Assembly (NCBI GenBank): GCA_027604685.1
Contig: JADHYX010000129.1
Location: 1,672-52,845, forward strand
Direction: 5' to 3'
Length of the DNA stretch: 51,174 bases
From: Lobulomyces angularis
Lineage: Eukaryota; Chytridiomycota; Chytridiomycetes; Lobulomycetales; Lobulomycetaceae
Part shown: piece after piece, positions 21,250-32,463 of the stretch
Position numbering within the stretch: position 1 is the first letter of the stretch
Layout: every line of letters begins with the position of its first letter
Position numbers and translations under genes: made by a program
The notes under the pieces: generated by a model
Database searches by the model: none
Seen by the model: the letters and a program-made list of their open reading frames with translations, nothing else
What the model was told of the DNA's origin: nothing

Positions 21250-22693
21250 TTTAAGTTAAAAAGTTGTTTTTTTTAAGATGTAGGATTATTTAACCATTAT
21301 TTATAGTTAATTTTTCGAAGGGTTGAAAAAAGAATGTAGTAAGAGCTGGTAAGAGGTGCACTTGTAAATAATTTAAGATCAATTTTGATAAAATTCCTAT
21401 TTTTAGATAAGATCGCATAAGACACTAAGAGATCTAGTGTTATTATTTGTAGCTCAGATTGTTTGTATTAGAGCTAAAGTACAACTTAAAACAACATAAT
21501 TTAACTATAATCTTCACAAGTGTAGTAGCTTATATTAAATAAAAACACTAATGATGTTATCAGGGTATTTGTTTGTATTCTGTAAGGCAACATACTTTAA
21601 TTTTTTTAGAGAGTATTAGCTTGAATTTGAATTAGCGATCCTTTAACGCCAAAGAATTAATAGCAACAGATAAGAAGAATTTTATTTGTTATTGTTTAGT
21701 TGAAATTTTATTCTATTGTTTGATATTTATTTGGTAGTATAAATTGACAATAAATTTTCTATAAATTGAAAATTATTGAACCAGCTACAGTTTAATTACT
21801 ACAAGGTTAATGATGTAGTATAATCTATATATATTATAGTTGTATCATAGTTATAGTATATATAGTATAGTGTAGTTATAATCGTTATTATCTATCAACT
21901 CTATCAACACAGATCTTCTGCAAAGCCGCAGTTCCTCAAGCCTTTAAGCCTTGGAAATCCCTCTCCACAATGTCCCTGAAAAACCAATAGGAAGTAAGTG
22001 TAACTGGTCCTATTTTTCCTTTCTTTTGTTTTATTATGTTTATCTTACTATCTAAGATTTAAACATTATTATTAATTTTGCCTTTAAGATTATTATTATC
22101 TTGATAATCTCTTAGCATGGTATCTTAGAAATTAGAACGTAATTAGACTCTTAATGCTGTTAACAAGAAAGAGACCAGAAAGAGGTGTTGGGATTTGGGA
22201 AGGTCCGTTAAAAATCAGAATAAACACTAGGCAACAACTATAAGAGCTGATATTTCATGTATTATGAAACTGCAAGACAAGTAAAAATAATATTTTAACT
22301 ATGAAAAATTTAAATTCGCGCTTACCATGTTTTTATGTAATGCAAGATATACCAGATGGTTGTCTGACCTCCTGCCTCTATGTAGTCTGAGTAGTAACAG
22401 ATAGTAATACTTATTGTAATGATAGCTATAGTATTGGGCCAATTTGTAGTTTCTTTTGCACGCATATTTATTAAATCTAGTTATTAAAATGGACCTCATA
22501 ATCAATATGTTTTAGTATCAATTGCTTTGTGCATTTTTATACTTCTAGCTATATCTTATATTTAATTTAGATGCTGCTGAATCTGTTATGTTATCTTATT
22601 TTCAATTTAAAAAACTATGATAAAAGCAACAAAATTAAAATTTTTCACTGGAAACCTAAAAAAATTTTTTTCTTGAAATTTACAAATTTTTTT
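21250..22693. other. long divergent intergenic region, possible 5' UTR exon and promoter area
   Basis: This stretch separates divergent beta-glucosidase and transporter genes. Bases 21890-21990 are much richer in G/C than the rest and end in a strong donor-like GTAAGTGT (near 21991), which would fit a spliced 5' UTR exon of the downstream transporter. A second less A/T-rich patch lies at 22340-22400. I checked for long-terminal-repeat structure and could not show one. Confidence 0.35.
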
Positions 22694-25353
22694 ATGGAAG
22701 AGGTGAAGTTACTGTCAACCAACCAAGAAGGTGAAATTCAATACACCAATATAACCAAGAGATTAGACAATTTAAATTGGTCAAAGTGGGTATAATATAT
22801 ATAAAAAAAAATAACTGAAAATTTCACTTCAAATTTATTTTTTGGGTTCATAATTTTAGCATACAAAAACGACAATTGTGTTGGGAGTCGGATGGGCTTT
22901 AGGTACAGTTTATTATTTTGTCTTTTCAATTACAAATTATAAAATATAAAAAAAAAAATTAATAAAAAATTTGTTCATTTCAAAAGATGCGTTTGAAACT
23001 TCAATTTTAAGCAGTGTTTTAAATCTGATAAAGGAAGATTTTAATGTTACTTCCGTCACCGAAGCATCTTTAATGACTTCAGTTTGGTTAATTGGTGGTA
23101 TCGTTGTCTTTCTACTTTTCTTTTATTTAAAAATTTTTTTTTTTTAAGGTATGGTTGGTGCTATATTTTTTGGCTGGGTTGGTGATCGGTAACTTAATCT
23201 TTAAAAAATAATTTTAAATTTGTTTTCTTAAACGCAAAAAAAAAAAATAAAAATAAAATTTATAGTTATGGCCGTAAATCCACATTTATTTTAACGTTAT
23301 TGTATGAAAAAAACAGAAAAAAAAATTTTTTTTTGACGTAAACTAAAAAGAAGTCTATTTATTTTTAGAGCGTACTCGCTATTTACCTTATTGACATCTT
23401 TATCCCCAAATTTTTATATGTTTTTAATATTTCGATGCCTAACAAGTGTTGGAGTAGCTGGAGAATATTCAGGTTTTTTATTAAAAAAAAAATTTTTCTT
23501 TACTTGGAATTTTCATTTTTTAACCTCCAAATAGCTGTTACATCCAGTATTGCTGAATTTGTTCCGTCTAAACATAGGTGATAAAAATAAAAGAAAAAAA
23601 AGGCATACTTAATTAAACTAATGAAGGGGAAAGTTGTCAGTTTTAATTCAAGGTATTCAAATTCGTTTTGTTTGTAGCGAACTTAAAAATGTTTTAGGAA
23701 CTTGGGGTGTTGGGGCTCTTGCAGCCAATGCAATTAATATCCCGCTGGTAGATAACTTACCACCGCATGTTGCTTGGAGAGTAGCTTGTTCTCTAGGTAT
23801 ATGATGATTATCACTTTTAACAAAAAAATTTAAAGGTGCTTTTGCATCAATTTTCACCTTATTTGCGAGAAGATTTTTACCTGAATCACCACGTTGGCTT
23901 CTCTCAAAGGGAAGAATCGACGAAGCGGAAAATGTTGTCAAAAACATTGAAGTACTTTGTTTTCAACCCAATAATGGTGATAATATTGAAAAGAGTTTAT
24001 TTTCTGTTGGTGAAAATGCAAGTTTTCTCACACAAATTTATACACTATGGAAAACCTTTCCTTTACAGATTTTGTAAATTTTTTTTTTGATTTTTACAAG
24101 AATTTTTACAAGAATTTTTTTAAAGACTAATAAAAAAATTTCAATAAAGTTTAAATTTATCAACCACTAACTTATTAAAAAAATTCATTTTTTTGTAATT
24201 TAGATTTGCATGTACCTTGGACCTAAGTCAAGCCTTTGGTGGATATGGAATGAGCAATTTCATGTCTTTAATAATTTTACCAAATATTGTAAAGGAATCC
24301 GATATACCAAGATTTTATACTATTGCAAGCTTAGCAACATTTCCTGGAATAGGTAAATTAATGAAATGGAAAGTGAAATCTCCCTTTTTTTTTTTTTTTT
24401 TAAAAAATAAACAAAAAAATTAAAAACCTTTTTCTAATTATAAAACTTAATACGATGTGATAGGATTAGCTGCTCTATTAATAGATTACATAGGAAGAAA
24501 AAAATTACTCCCACTATCGTACACTTTAGCAGCTATAAGTTGCTTAATGATATATCCTAGTTATACAAAAAAATCTAGCTCATCTTTGACTCTAAGTTTT
24601 TTTGTTTTTAGCTTATTTTACTCTTCCAGTTGGGGAACTGGATATAGTATGTATGTACCGATTTTTTTTTTTTTTTTTTTTGGATTTACAGTGTAAAATT
24701 TATTTTATACATCCTTTTTTTTGTTTTATTTTAGGTATTCAGAAATCTTTCCAACTTTTATAAGGTCAACAGGAATTGGAATGGCGGTAAATAAGGATTA
24801 AAAAATTATCTTTTTATATATCAATTATAATTACTTATATCCAATAAAAAATCTATTATTAATATTATTTTTTCTTTATTTTATTTTTAAAATATTTAAG
24901 GTTTGTGTTGGAAGACTTGGAGGATTTTTTGCACCACTACTAACATCATATATATTTGAAAAGGGTGATGAGAACGGAACTAAAAATGTTTTTGGAGGAT
25001 TTATTTTAATATCTAGTTTTTTTTTAATTACCGTTATAGCAGCAATTCCTTTCGCTTATTATGGTTACCCTTTTTTTTTTTTTTATTTTTTTTTTCTTAC
25101 CAAAAAAAATTAAATAGGTACTGAAGCTAAAGGATTAAGTTTAGAGAGGTATTTGTTAAATTATATATATTTTTTTTTTGATTTGTAAATTTTTTTTTTT
25201 CATTTCTGTTTCCTTTTTCTTTTTCTTTTTTCCTTTAGTGCTTGTGAAGAAGTTAGATGCAGTTTTGACGAGCAAGAAAGAAACGACATTGAACTTTTAG
25301 ATCGTAGAGAAGTTATTCCTTTAGAAAACTTAACATCTTTAAATAATTCATAA
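22694..25353 (+). CDS. MFS transporter, sugar-porter-like, 12 membrane helices
   Basis: A major facilitator superfamily transporter, probably for sugar or another small organic solute at the plasma membrane. Joined exons give 12 hydrophobic segments. Motifs: GDRYGRK between helices 2 and 3 (split by an intron at 23188), SVGVAGEYSAV in helix 4-5, PESPRWLLSKGR after helix 6 (23880-23915), IDYIGRKK between 8 and 9, and GTEAKGLSLE after helix 12, which resembles the PETKG signature of sugar porters. Start 22694 (MEEVKLLSTNQEG) is chosen because the upstream in-frame ATG at 22571 adds only lysine/phenylalanine-rich sequence. About 11 short introns, many with poly-T. The substrate cannot be read from sequence. 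Confidence 0.88.
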
Positions 25354-25573
25354 AAACAACTATTCTATAATTTTATTTTTTTCATTTTTTTAATTTTATT
25401 TTATTTTTTTTTTAATGTATAAATTTTTTTACTTTTTTTTTTTTTTAGAAATAAAATCTTATTATAATAATTTTAAATTAATGTGGTATAATTTGGTATG
25501 TGATAAGAAAAAAATCGAATAAAAAAAAGTTAAAAAACAATTATAAAATAAATTTAAACTATTAGGTTGAAAA

Positions 25574-26594
25574 TTAAACTTTTAGTAAAATATTCCAAAA
25601 ATCTCCCAAAAAGGAAAGGCCATAACAACATGCCCCACCAATAATAGCGGCTTTAAAAATAAGTTTGAAGTCCGAGTTCGCAAACTTAAAAGAAAAAAAA
25701 AATTTTAAGAATAAAATGATAAGTGTGTTCATACATCAAAGCGAGCAAAAGTTGATTTGTAACTCAATGTAATATAGACTAAAGCTAGAGCACTAATCAC
25801 ACTAACAATTTCTTTTCCTTCTTCAGCAGAGATCTTTTTTGAAATAAATAAAAAAGGTTAAAAAAAAAAAAAATTCATTTTACATTTCCAAGCTGATAGG
25901 TTTTCAAACAACTTAAGGAGTAGAAACTACCGGCAAAAATAACTGTAATTTTACTCATGAAATTTAAGTCCGATTTCTTGAACTAACAAATAAAAAAACC
26001 ATTAGTATCTGAAATAAAACAAAATCTCCAAAAAAAAAATTGTTATTACATCTTTGGAAGTAAAAGAATCAAAGGCAGTAAAGACAACAAACACAGTCAG
26101 ATAAAAGACTAAGAGGTTCAACAACAGGATTTTACTTTGTTCATTAAACTTAAAAATATGGCGTAATTAAACTCTAATTTTTAATTTATTTTTTACCTGA
26201 GGGTGATCTCGAGATTCATAAAGACTGTAGCTTATTAAGGCTGATCCTAATGCTAAAAAACCTCTTCCAATAAGACTAATATCTCTAGCAGTAATCTAAA
26301 AAAAGATTGACTTAAAAAGATATCGCAAAAAAAATATCTATACTTCACTGAAGTCTTCAAGTTTAAAATAACTTAAAGCAAAGTAAGAAAGGCTCAGTAA
26401 CGTAAATATGGAAGCAGGTAATTCAACGTTGACATCAGAAAACTACAATTAGGAAATTAAAAATTATTTTAAAAACTAAGATAGTGATAACATACATCTC
26501 CAGTATAAAAATTCTTTAAAAATGACATTGTGTATAATGCTCCACACAAAATAATTAAACCTTTTGCAATTAAGCTAACATCCTGTGATTTAAA
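25574..26594 (-). repeat. tandem exon repeat, seven 33-residue transmembrane modules
   Basis: Module 1 begins FKSQDVSLIAKGLII, 2 FSDVNVELPAS, 3 ITARDISLIGRGFL, 4 FNEQSKILLLN, 5 FKKSDLNFMSKITV, 6 ISAEEGKEIVSV, 7 FANSDFKLIFKAAI. Modules 1, 3, 5 and 7 resemble each other more than they do 2, 4 and 6, so the ancestral duplicated unit was probably a two-exon, 66-residue hairpin. Introns between modules are about 45-70 nt and unlike in sequence. Confidence 0.85.
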
Positions 26595-27397
26595 CTATTA
26601 AAAAAGAATAATTTTTAAAAATTTGAAAATATTCATCTACATCTTCTAGGCTAGGAAATTCAGTAGGCTTAGACTCGCTTAAAAATAAGGTTTCATACCT
26701 TGGTAAATCATCAATTTTTGTATACTTCAAAGAAACTGTTTAAAAAATAATAAAAAGATTGAACAATATTTACTTGAGGGCGGTTTAATCCTTGGAAATT
26801 ATTAATATATCTCTTGGTGTACTTAACTGCACTTTGCTGACGTTGTAATTTCAACTTTGCAGCATTTTTCTATAAGTGTTACAAATACAAAAAATTACTT
26901 TTTAGTGAAAAAATAAATCATACCACTTCGGTAAATTTAACAGGAGAGGCATTTCTATAACCAGCATTACTTTCCAAAGCAAAAATGGAAGGATTAAAAA
27001 AATTATATTCCTCTGGATTCCTAGTTTGGTTTTTGTTGCTAAGAGTTCTTACTGCAATCTTTTTGTCCTTTTGTTTAAGATCCTTCGCTTTTTCCACAGC
27101 ATTGTTAAGGGCATTCTTAGAATTTTGAAATAAGTGGTTTTCCTTTGAAATTTTTTCCTTTAGTAGTTGAATTTCACCTAATTGCAATTTATTTTCAAGT
27201 CTCAAGTTACTTAGCTCAACGGAACTTTTTGGTGGAGATTTTTGTTTGTTGTCTTCCGATAACTTTTGAGAAGGCTGTTTGGATTTTTGCTGCTTAGAAT
27301 TGTCAGGTTGTTGACTAAGTTTATTTTGCATTTGATTTACATTAGCATTGTTCAAAGTAAAACCGTTGGCGATCATGTTACTCTTTGCTTTAGCCAT
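25574..27397 (-). CDS. unrecognised membrane protein of exon-encoded 33-residue repeats
   Basis: I do not recognise this family. The start MAKAKSNMIANG opens a long first exon (to about 26924) with Gln/Lys/Ser-rich sequence and a coiled-coil stretch (LRLENKLQLGEIQLLKEKIS). Two short linker exons follow (32 and 28 residues). Then six exons are each exactly 99 bp with phase-0 introns: 26496-26594, 26344-26442, 26197-26295, 26050-26148, 25884-25982 and 25735-25833. A last exon is 25574-25684 (36 residues). Each encodes one 33-residue module with a hydrophobic segment of about 20. Odd modules share D-x-x-L-I-x-K and G-x-x-Y-x-x-S; even ones are more hydrophobic. The result is about 451 residues with a cytosol-like coiled-coil head and about seven membrane segments. 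Confidence 0.85.
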
Positions 27398-27775
27398 TTT
27401 ATTGTTTAATTATTTTTTTCAAACAGGTTTAAGTTGTAATGATCAAAAAATTTATTTTATTTTATTTTTAATTTTTAGTTTCTTTAAATTTGAATTTAAA
27501 AAGTTGAAAATAGACTTTCCAGAACATTCTTTGAATTTTCAAAAATAGATTTGTACAACATTATAAGAAAAGTATTGGACAGTCATGAAACATCAAAAAC
27601 ATTATTATTTTATTTTAAAAAATTGGAGTTATAATTAACTTTTCTTTGTGCAATATATGATAATCATTTTTCCATATTCTGACTACTCAGAGTTACATAT
27701 TGTGAGTTGATTTTTGTTAAGTAATAACAATTCGTGATTCAGTATATAAAAAAAAAAGTTAATCGGTAGTCTAAT
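27398..27775. other. intergenic stretch
   Basis: A/T-rich spacer between two minus-strand genes, holding the promoter side of the repeat protein and the 3' side of the RNA-dependent RNA polymerase gene. Nothing else seen. Confidence 0.4.
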
Positions 27776-30700
27776 TTAACTGTAAAGTTCAAATAAAATT
27801 TCAAGTCCCACATATGCACAACATTTTGCCCCAAAGTCATTCTTTCTTATACAATAATAAAAAATAGCCAGCGCTCTTTCTACAATCTCCTCTTTTGCCA
27901 TATTTTCTTTTCCATTACACATAATGTCATCCCTCACTCGAATAAACAATTCTTCTGTCTGCTCTCTTAAAGATTCCTCTAACTTTCGGCGTCGAGGTTT
28001 AGAATTTGTTAAGCTTAATATACATCCCGCAAAACACTCCACTTCATTCAACGTCTCATCCGATGTTAGTGCATTCGCTTTGGCTATATTATAAAGTTCA
28101 AACGAAAACGATTTTAAAAGTTTTTCTGCATAATTTACTAGACTTTTTTTACTTAACTTGACATTCAAATTATATTTTGTTATTAATTTTGACATTATCA
28201 AATCTGCTGAGTTTTCACTTGACAATTCTACGGCACTTTTCTTCTCATTCTTGTCAACTAATGTCGCTGACCATTTTTGGGCACTTATAGCCCTCCATAA
28301 TTTTCCCAACACTTTCTCACTTTTAATAAAATATCTATTTATTTCTTCTTTTGTGTGAGTTTCTTGCGACAAAAATTCAGGTTTTTTTAAGGTAATTGCC
28401 AATCTTCTAAAAAGTTTTGCATCGACTGGTGTACCACTAAAAACTTTTTTATATTTCACTTCGTTAAGTTAATTACCTCTTTGGAAAATCAACAGCTAAT
28501 GATGCCAATTCCGCCAACTGAACACACTAATACAAATATAAGTTTAATAACCAAATCACACTTACAATCGGATCAAAAACACCTTTGTCAGCACGATCTG
28601 CCATCAATAAGTGCTGACTTGATATTAAACCAAGGAGATCCTAATTAACATATCAATTTAAAGAGATAAAAAGTTTATATAATACGGATGCAACATAATT
28701 AACAAAAAATTCCGAAATATCCGACATTTGTACTGTTCTTGTTATAGTTTGTATCTCACCATCACGAATAACCGTAGATTCAAGTTTAAACTTTTCTGCG
28801 GCAGGGTAATCTGCAGCAGCTACTGTTTTCTTAGGAAATAATCTTGGTTCGCATATTAAAAAGTATTCGTCGCCATCTAAATCTCCACTGCCAGTAATTC
28901 AAAAAATAAACATACACCTTCAATTTTTTTTACCCAGAAAGCATTGATGGTAACGATCTTTTTGCTTTTGAGGTATCAACTGAAAATACCACACAGTTTA
29001 CCAACCCAGTGTATCCTCTTTTAGCTTCTGGTGTACAGTGAGCTTCATCTATTTCTCCAACAGCCAAAACTAAAAACTGGAATAAACGTGATAGTATAAT
29101 ACGAATACCCATTTGAATGTCACCAGGATGAAGACTGGGAGATCTAGATACTGCAACTGGCCCTTTTAGATAAGTAACAGTCCCTGTTGCCTCGTCAGTG
29201 ACAGCAGCGTAAATTTCACCATCTCTTAAGTAGTTCCACTAGATACTTCGGTTAATTCAAGATGTTTATCTTAATGTACCTCATCTGCCACTATTTTATG
29301 TAATTCAAAATGTTGTGAAAAAGAACATAATTTTATTCGTTTTACCTCCTACCAATGAATAAGAGTTCGGTAATCTGATTCTAAATAAACTTTTTTAGTA
29401 TAATATAGGCATTTGTTTTATACCTAGCTCGATTCTTGACTTCCCTTAAAACATACTGAATAGACGCATCTACAGAAAATTTAAGGAAATTTTTACTCCA
29501 ATTTTCAAAATCATCCAATTCCAACCCTAAATTCATCAATCCAAAAAATATATTAGAAAGTCTGAAAGAAGTTCCTATGTTGTGGGCTTCAAAAAGTAAT
29601 CTACTACATTCTAGAGAATTATTTGCTTTTACAACCTCAGCTACCGCTTCTCGTTGCAGTTCCAAAAATACATCAGCTGGTACTCCTAAATCTTCTAGAA
29701 TTTTAACTAAAGGTCTGTTTAAATAGCATTTTCCTGCTTTATAAAAGGCCTTCACAACTATAATAAACTTTGTAAGTAATCCTTTCTAACAGTATTACCT
29801 TCGAAATCTGTATCTGGGCTATCAAACTTTTTCATACTGGGTCTCCACCTGAGTTTTTTGCTTCAAAAAAATATTAGTGAAATTAAGTGTGTTTTAATTT
29901 TATACTTTTTTATGGTGGAATCAACAACAACTACTCCTTTCATGCCTCCAAGACTAGCCAAAAGTAAAAAAAGATATATCTGGAATGTCAAAAATTTATA
30001 ATATACCGAAACTGAAACACTGAAGGGCAACTTTTACCTACTCCTTTTTTCCCTTTAGGAGTTGCATCCCAGACCGCTTTCTAAAAAAAAAAATAACCTT
30101 TCATAAAAATGTTAAAATAATTTGGACTACCGCCAAACTCTTAGAAATGACACCGACTCCATCTGTGAATAACTGATCACATCCTTGATAGGGACTTTTT
30201 ATGAAGACATCTTTTATTTGTTCCAGCTGAGTTTTTGCGAGTGTTAATGTGTGAAATGTCGATGAAAAGGCCTGTGCTAATCTCGAAGCAAATCTGGAAA
30301 CAATTTTTTTTTTAATTTCAATCCAACTGTAAGTAATTTTAAGTTACCTAGCAGGATAAAAACGTTCCTTTGAAAAATCCCTAATTGTTATATTAATTAA
30401 CTCTCAAGCGTATAGATTCTCACCCTAAATTATGAAGAATTGTAGACCCTAAAAAATATTTTTAAAGGTTTGGAAAATTTGATTTATGATGCATCACCAT
30501 TAACTTTATTTCCAAAATCATCCTTAAATGAAGTTACAAAATACACTGAATGTTCTCGTAAACCCGAACTGGAATATCCTAGAAATTCATAATGACGAGA
30601 ACACAATGAAATGCCTTCGTTTAACAATGTTCCAATCCTTTTTTGTAAAAAGTCCAGTCTGTCGCTAAACATATCAAATTTTAAGCTTGATTGATGTTCA

Positions 30701-32419
30701 TTGGTAAATGTAACTTTTAAAAAGTGATCTTGATATTGGTAATATTTTCTAATAACTCGATTAGACTGATTAAAAAATGGACCATCCAACAAATATCCTA
30801 ACATGAATAGATAGGTTAATTGGCATTGAGGAATACTGTTAAAAAACCAGTTGGAGTAACCGACACGCTGAGACCTGCATCAAAAATTAAATAAATTTTT
30901 ATAGCTTCACTTTCGAACATTACATTTAAATTCGTTTTCATTGTGTACTTCATTCAAAGTAGGATCGGTGTTACGAATGACGTCCTTAAAGCATTCCAGT
31001 AAATCTCCATCATAAGAGCTAGTTGAGATAACCTGATAAAATTTCATTAGTAGTTCTGTTGCATTTTTATTTGACTTTAATTTCTTAATTTCGTCCCCTA
31101 AAGATAACAATTCAACTGGATCAAGAATTTTATTTCTAAGAAGTTTTTCCACTTGGAAGGCAACTAATATAAGTTGAAAAAAAAATTTTTTTTCAATATT
31201 TAATTAAACTGATGAACTGTTATATACCGTATATTGGAAGTTGGACACATAATTTTTTAACCGCCTTCAAATTTTCTGGAGAATAAAGATTATCCTTCGT
31301 TACTATCAGTATGGATTCCGAAGGACTGATAAACTTACTAATAATAAATTATTATAGGAAAAAGTTGAAAAAATTATTTTACTATGACGTTGCGTTGTTC
31401 ATAAAGTTTTCAAGGTTAGAAAATGTTGGAAACCTTCACAGTAAAATATTAGAAAACGTAAACTTTAAAAACCTTAAATAAATTCTTTCACAGCAATATG
31501 GAGCGCTAATAGCATGCTGCTCGTTTAAGTAAAACCGCCTTTTCTTCAAAACGGTATCATCTATGTCTTCTTCTTCAACTAAAAATCTATTGCTATCATA
31601 CTCAAAGGTAGCTGGCACAATCAAGTATAGCATTACTGCAAAATTGTCAGGATCAAAATCTATTCTTTCAATATTATTTCTTTCTACAACTACGTTCATT
31701 TCGGGAGTCAATATCTCAACTCTCTTAGGAGCAGGTTTGAATATTAACGATACTGGTGAATTGCTCTCATATTCTGCAGAAAAATTCATATCAGCCTTTT
31801 CCCTACAAAATTGCAAGCAAGTAAGAGAAATATTTTTCCCTGCGCGACGTTTGTCTTCCTCTTCTAACTGCAGCTCTTCAGTTTCCAGATAAGGTGTCCT
31901 TCGTATTTTAAGCATAAGTCTGGAATGCCTTAATTCGTTCAACGAAGTGTTCAATTTGAACTGAAGATGGCGATCCATAAACATTATTCCTCTATTTTCG
32001 AATTCACTTAAAAATTTTGTAGCCAATGAGTTCAAAGGTAAAGTTAAAATTGCCTATAACATTAAAAATTTTTGACTTTAATAAAAATATACCGAAGTTT
32101 TGGCTTTTCCAGTAAAGGACACATCGAAATTATATATAGAGTCACCGATATTTAAAAAGGGAGGTGAATGCAGTATACTTGCAAAGAAGTTTCGAAGGTC
32201 ATATATAGTCGCATAAAAAGGAATTCCAATAAAAAAAATAGACCCTCCATGGTCTACTTTTTCAAAATCAACGTAAGAGTTAACCTGTTCCAAATCATCA
32301 TCATCATTCTCGCCTAATTTCGATCTGCGTCCTAAAAATGACATTAACAAGGGATCATCAAGCACAGAAACAAAATGCTCTTCGCAATGGGTAATTAAAG
32401 TTTCCCATAAAGGATCCAT
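27776..32419 (-). CDS. RDR: cellular RNA-dependent RNA polymerase (RDR/QDE-1 type, RNA silencing)
   Basis: A eukaryotic RNA-silencing polymerase that copies single-stranded RNA to double-stranded RNA. The start at 32419 (MDPLWETLITHCEEH) is followed by an RRM-like stretch (GSIFFIGIPFYATIYDLRNFF). The catalytic core shows NRVIRKYYQYQDHFLKVTF, KYEF-like HYEFLGYSSSGLREHSVY (30540-30610), and the diagnostic double-psi-barrel motif SGGDLDGDEYF, whose D-L-D-G-D is coded at 28869-28883 after a short intron. About 13 introns, roughly 1,300 residues, normal for plant/fungal RDRs. The ATG lies only 44 bp after the stop of the upstream helicase gene on the same strand. It is not viral: the motif is the cellular DbDGD, not GDD. 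Confidence 0.93.
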
Positions 32420-32463
32420 TTTGAAAGTCTCCTCTTTTTATTACAAAAAAAGATATAAATGCT

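Noticed and set aside
21370..22500. Solo LTR or retrotransposon remnant in the long intergenic region.
   Set aside because: I could not find matching direct repeats, a primer-binding site or target-site duplication.
22299..22505. Minus-strand ORF of 68 residues between beta-glucosidase and transporter.
   Set aside because: Tyrosine/leucine-rich chance frame without recognisable features.
28863..28893. RNA-dependent RNA polymerase as an integrated RNA virus.
   Set aside because: The active-site motif is the cellular D-L-D-G-D type, the gene has many spliceosomal introns, and the domain order is that of silencing polymerases.
32420..32463. Possible single fused helicase-polymerase gene.
   Set aside because: The helicase ends with a clear stop (TAA, 32464-32466) right after its conserved final motif, and the polymerase has its own ATG.
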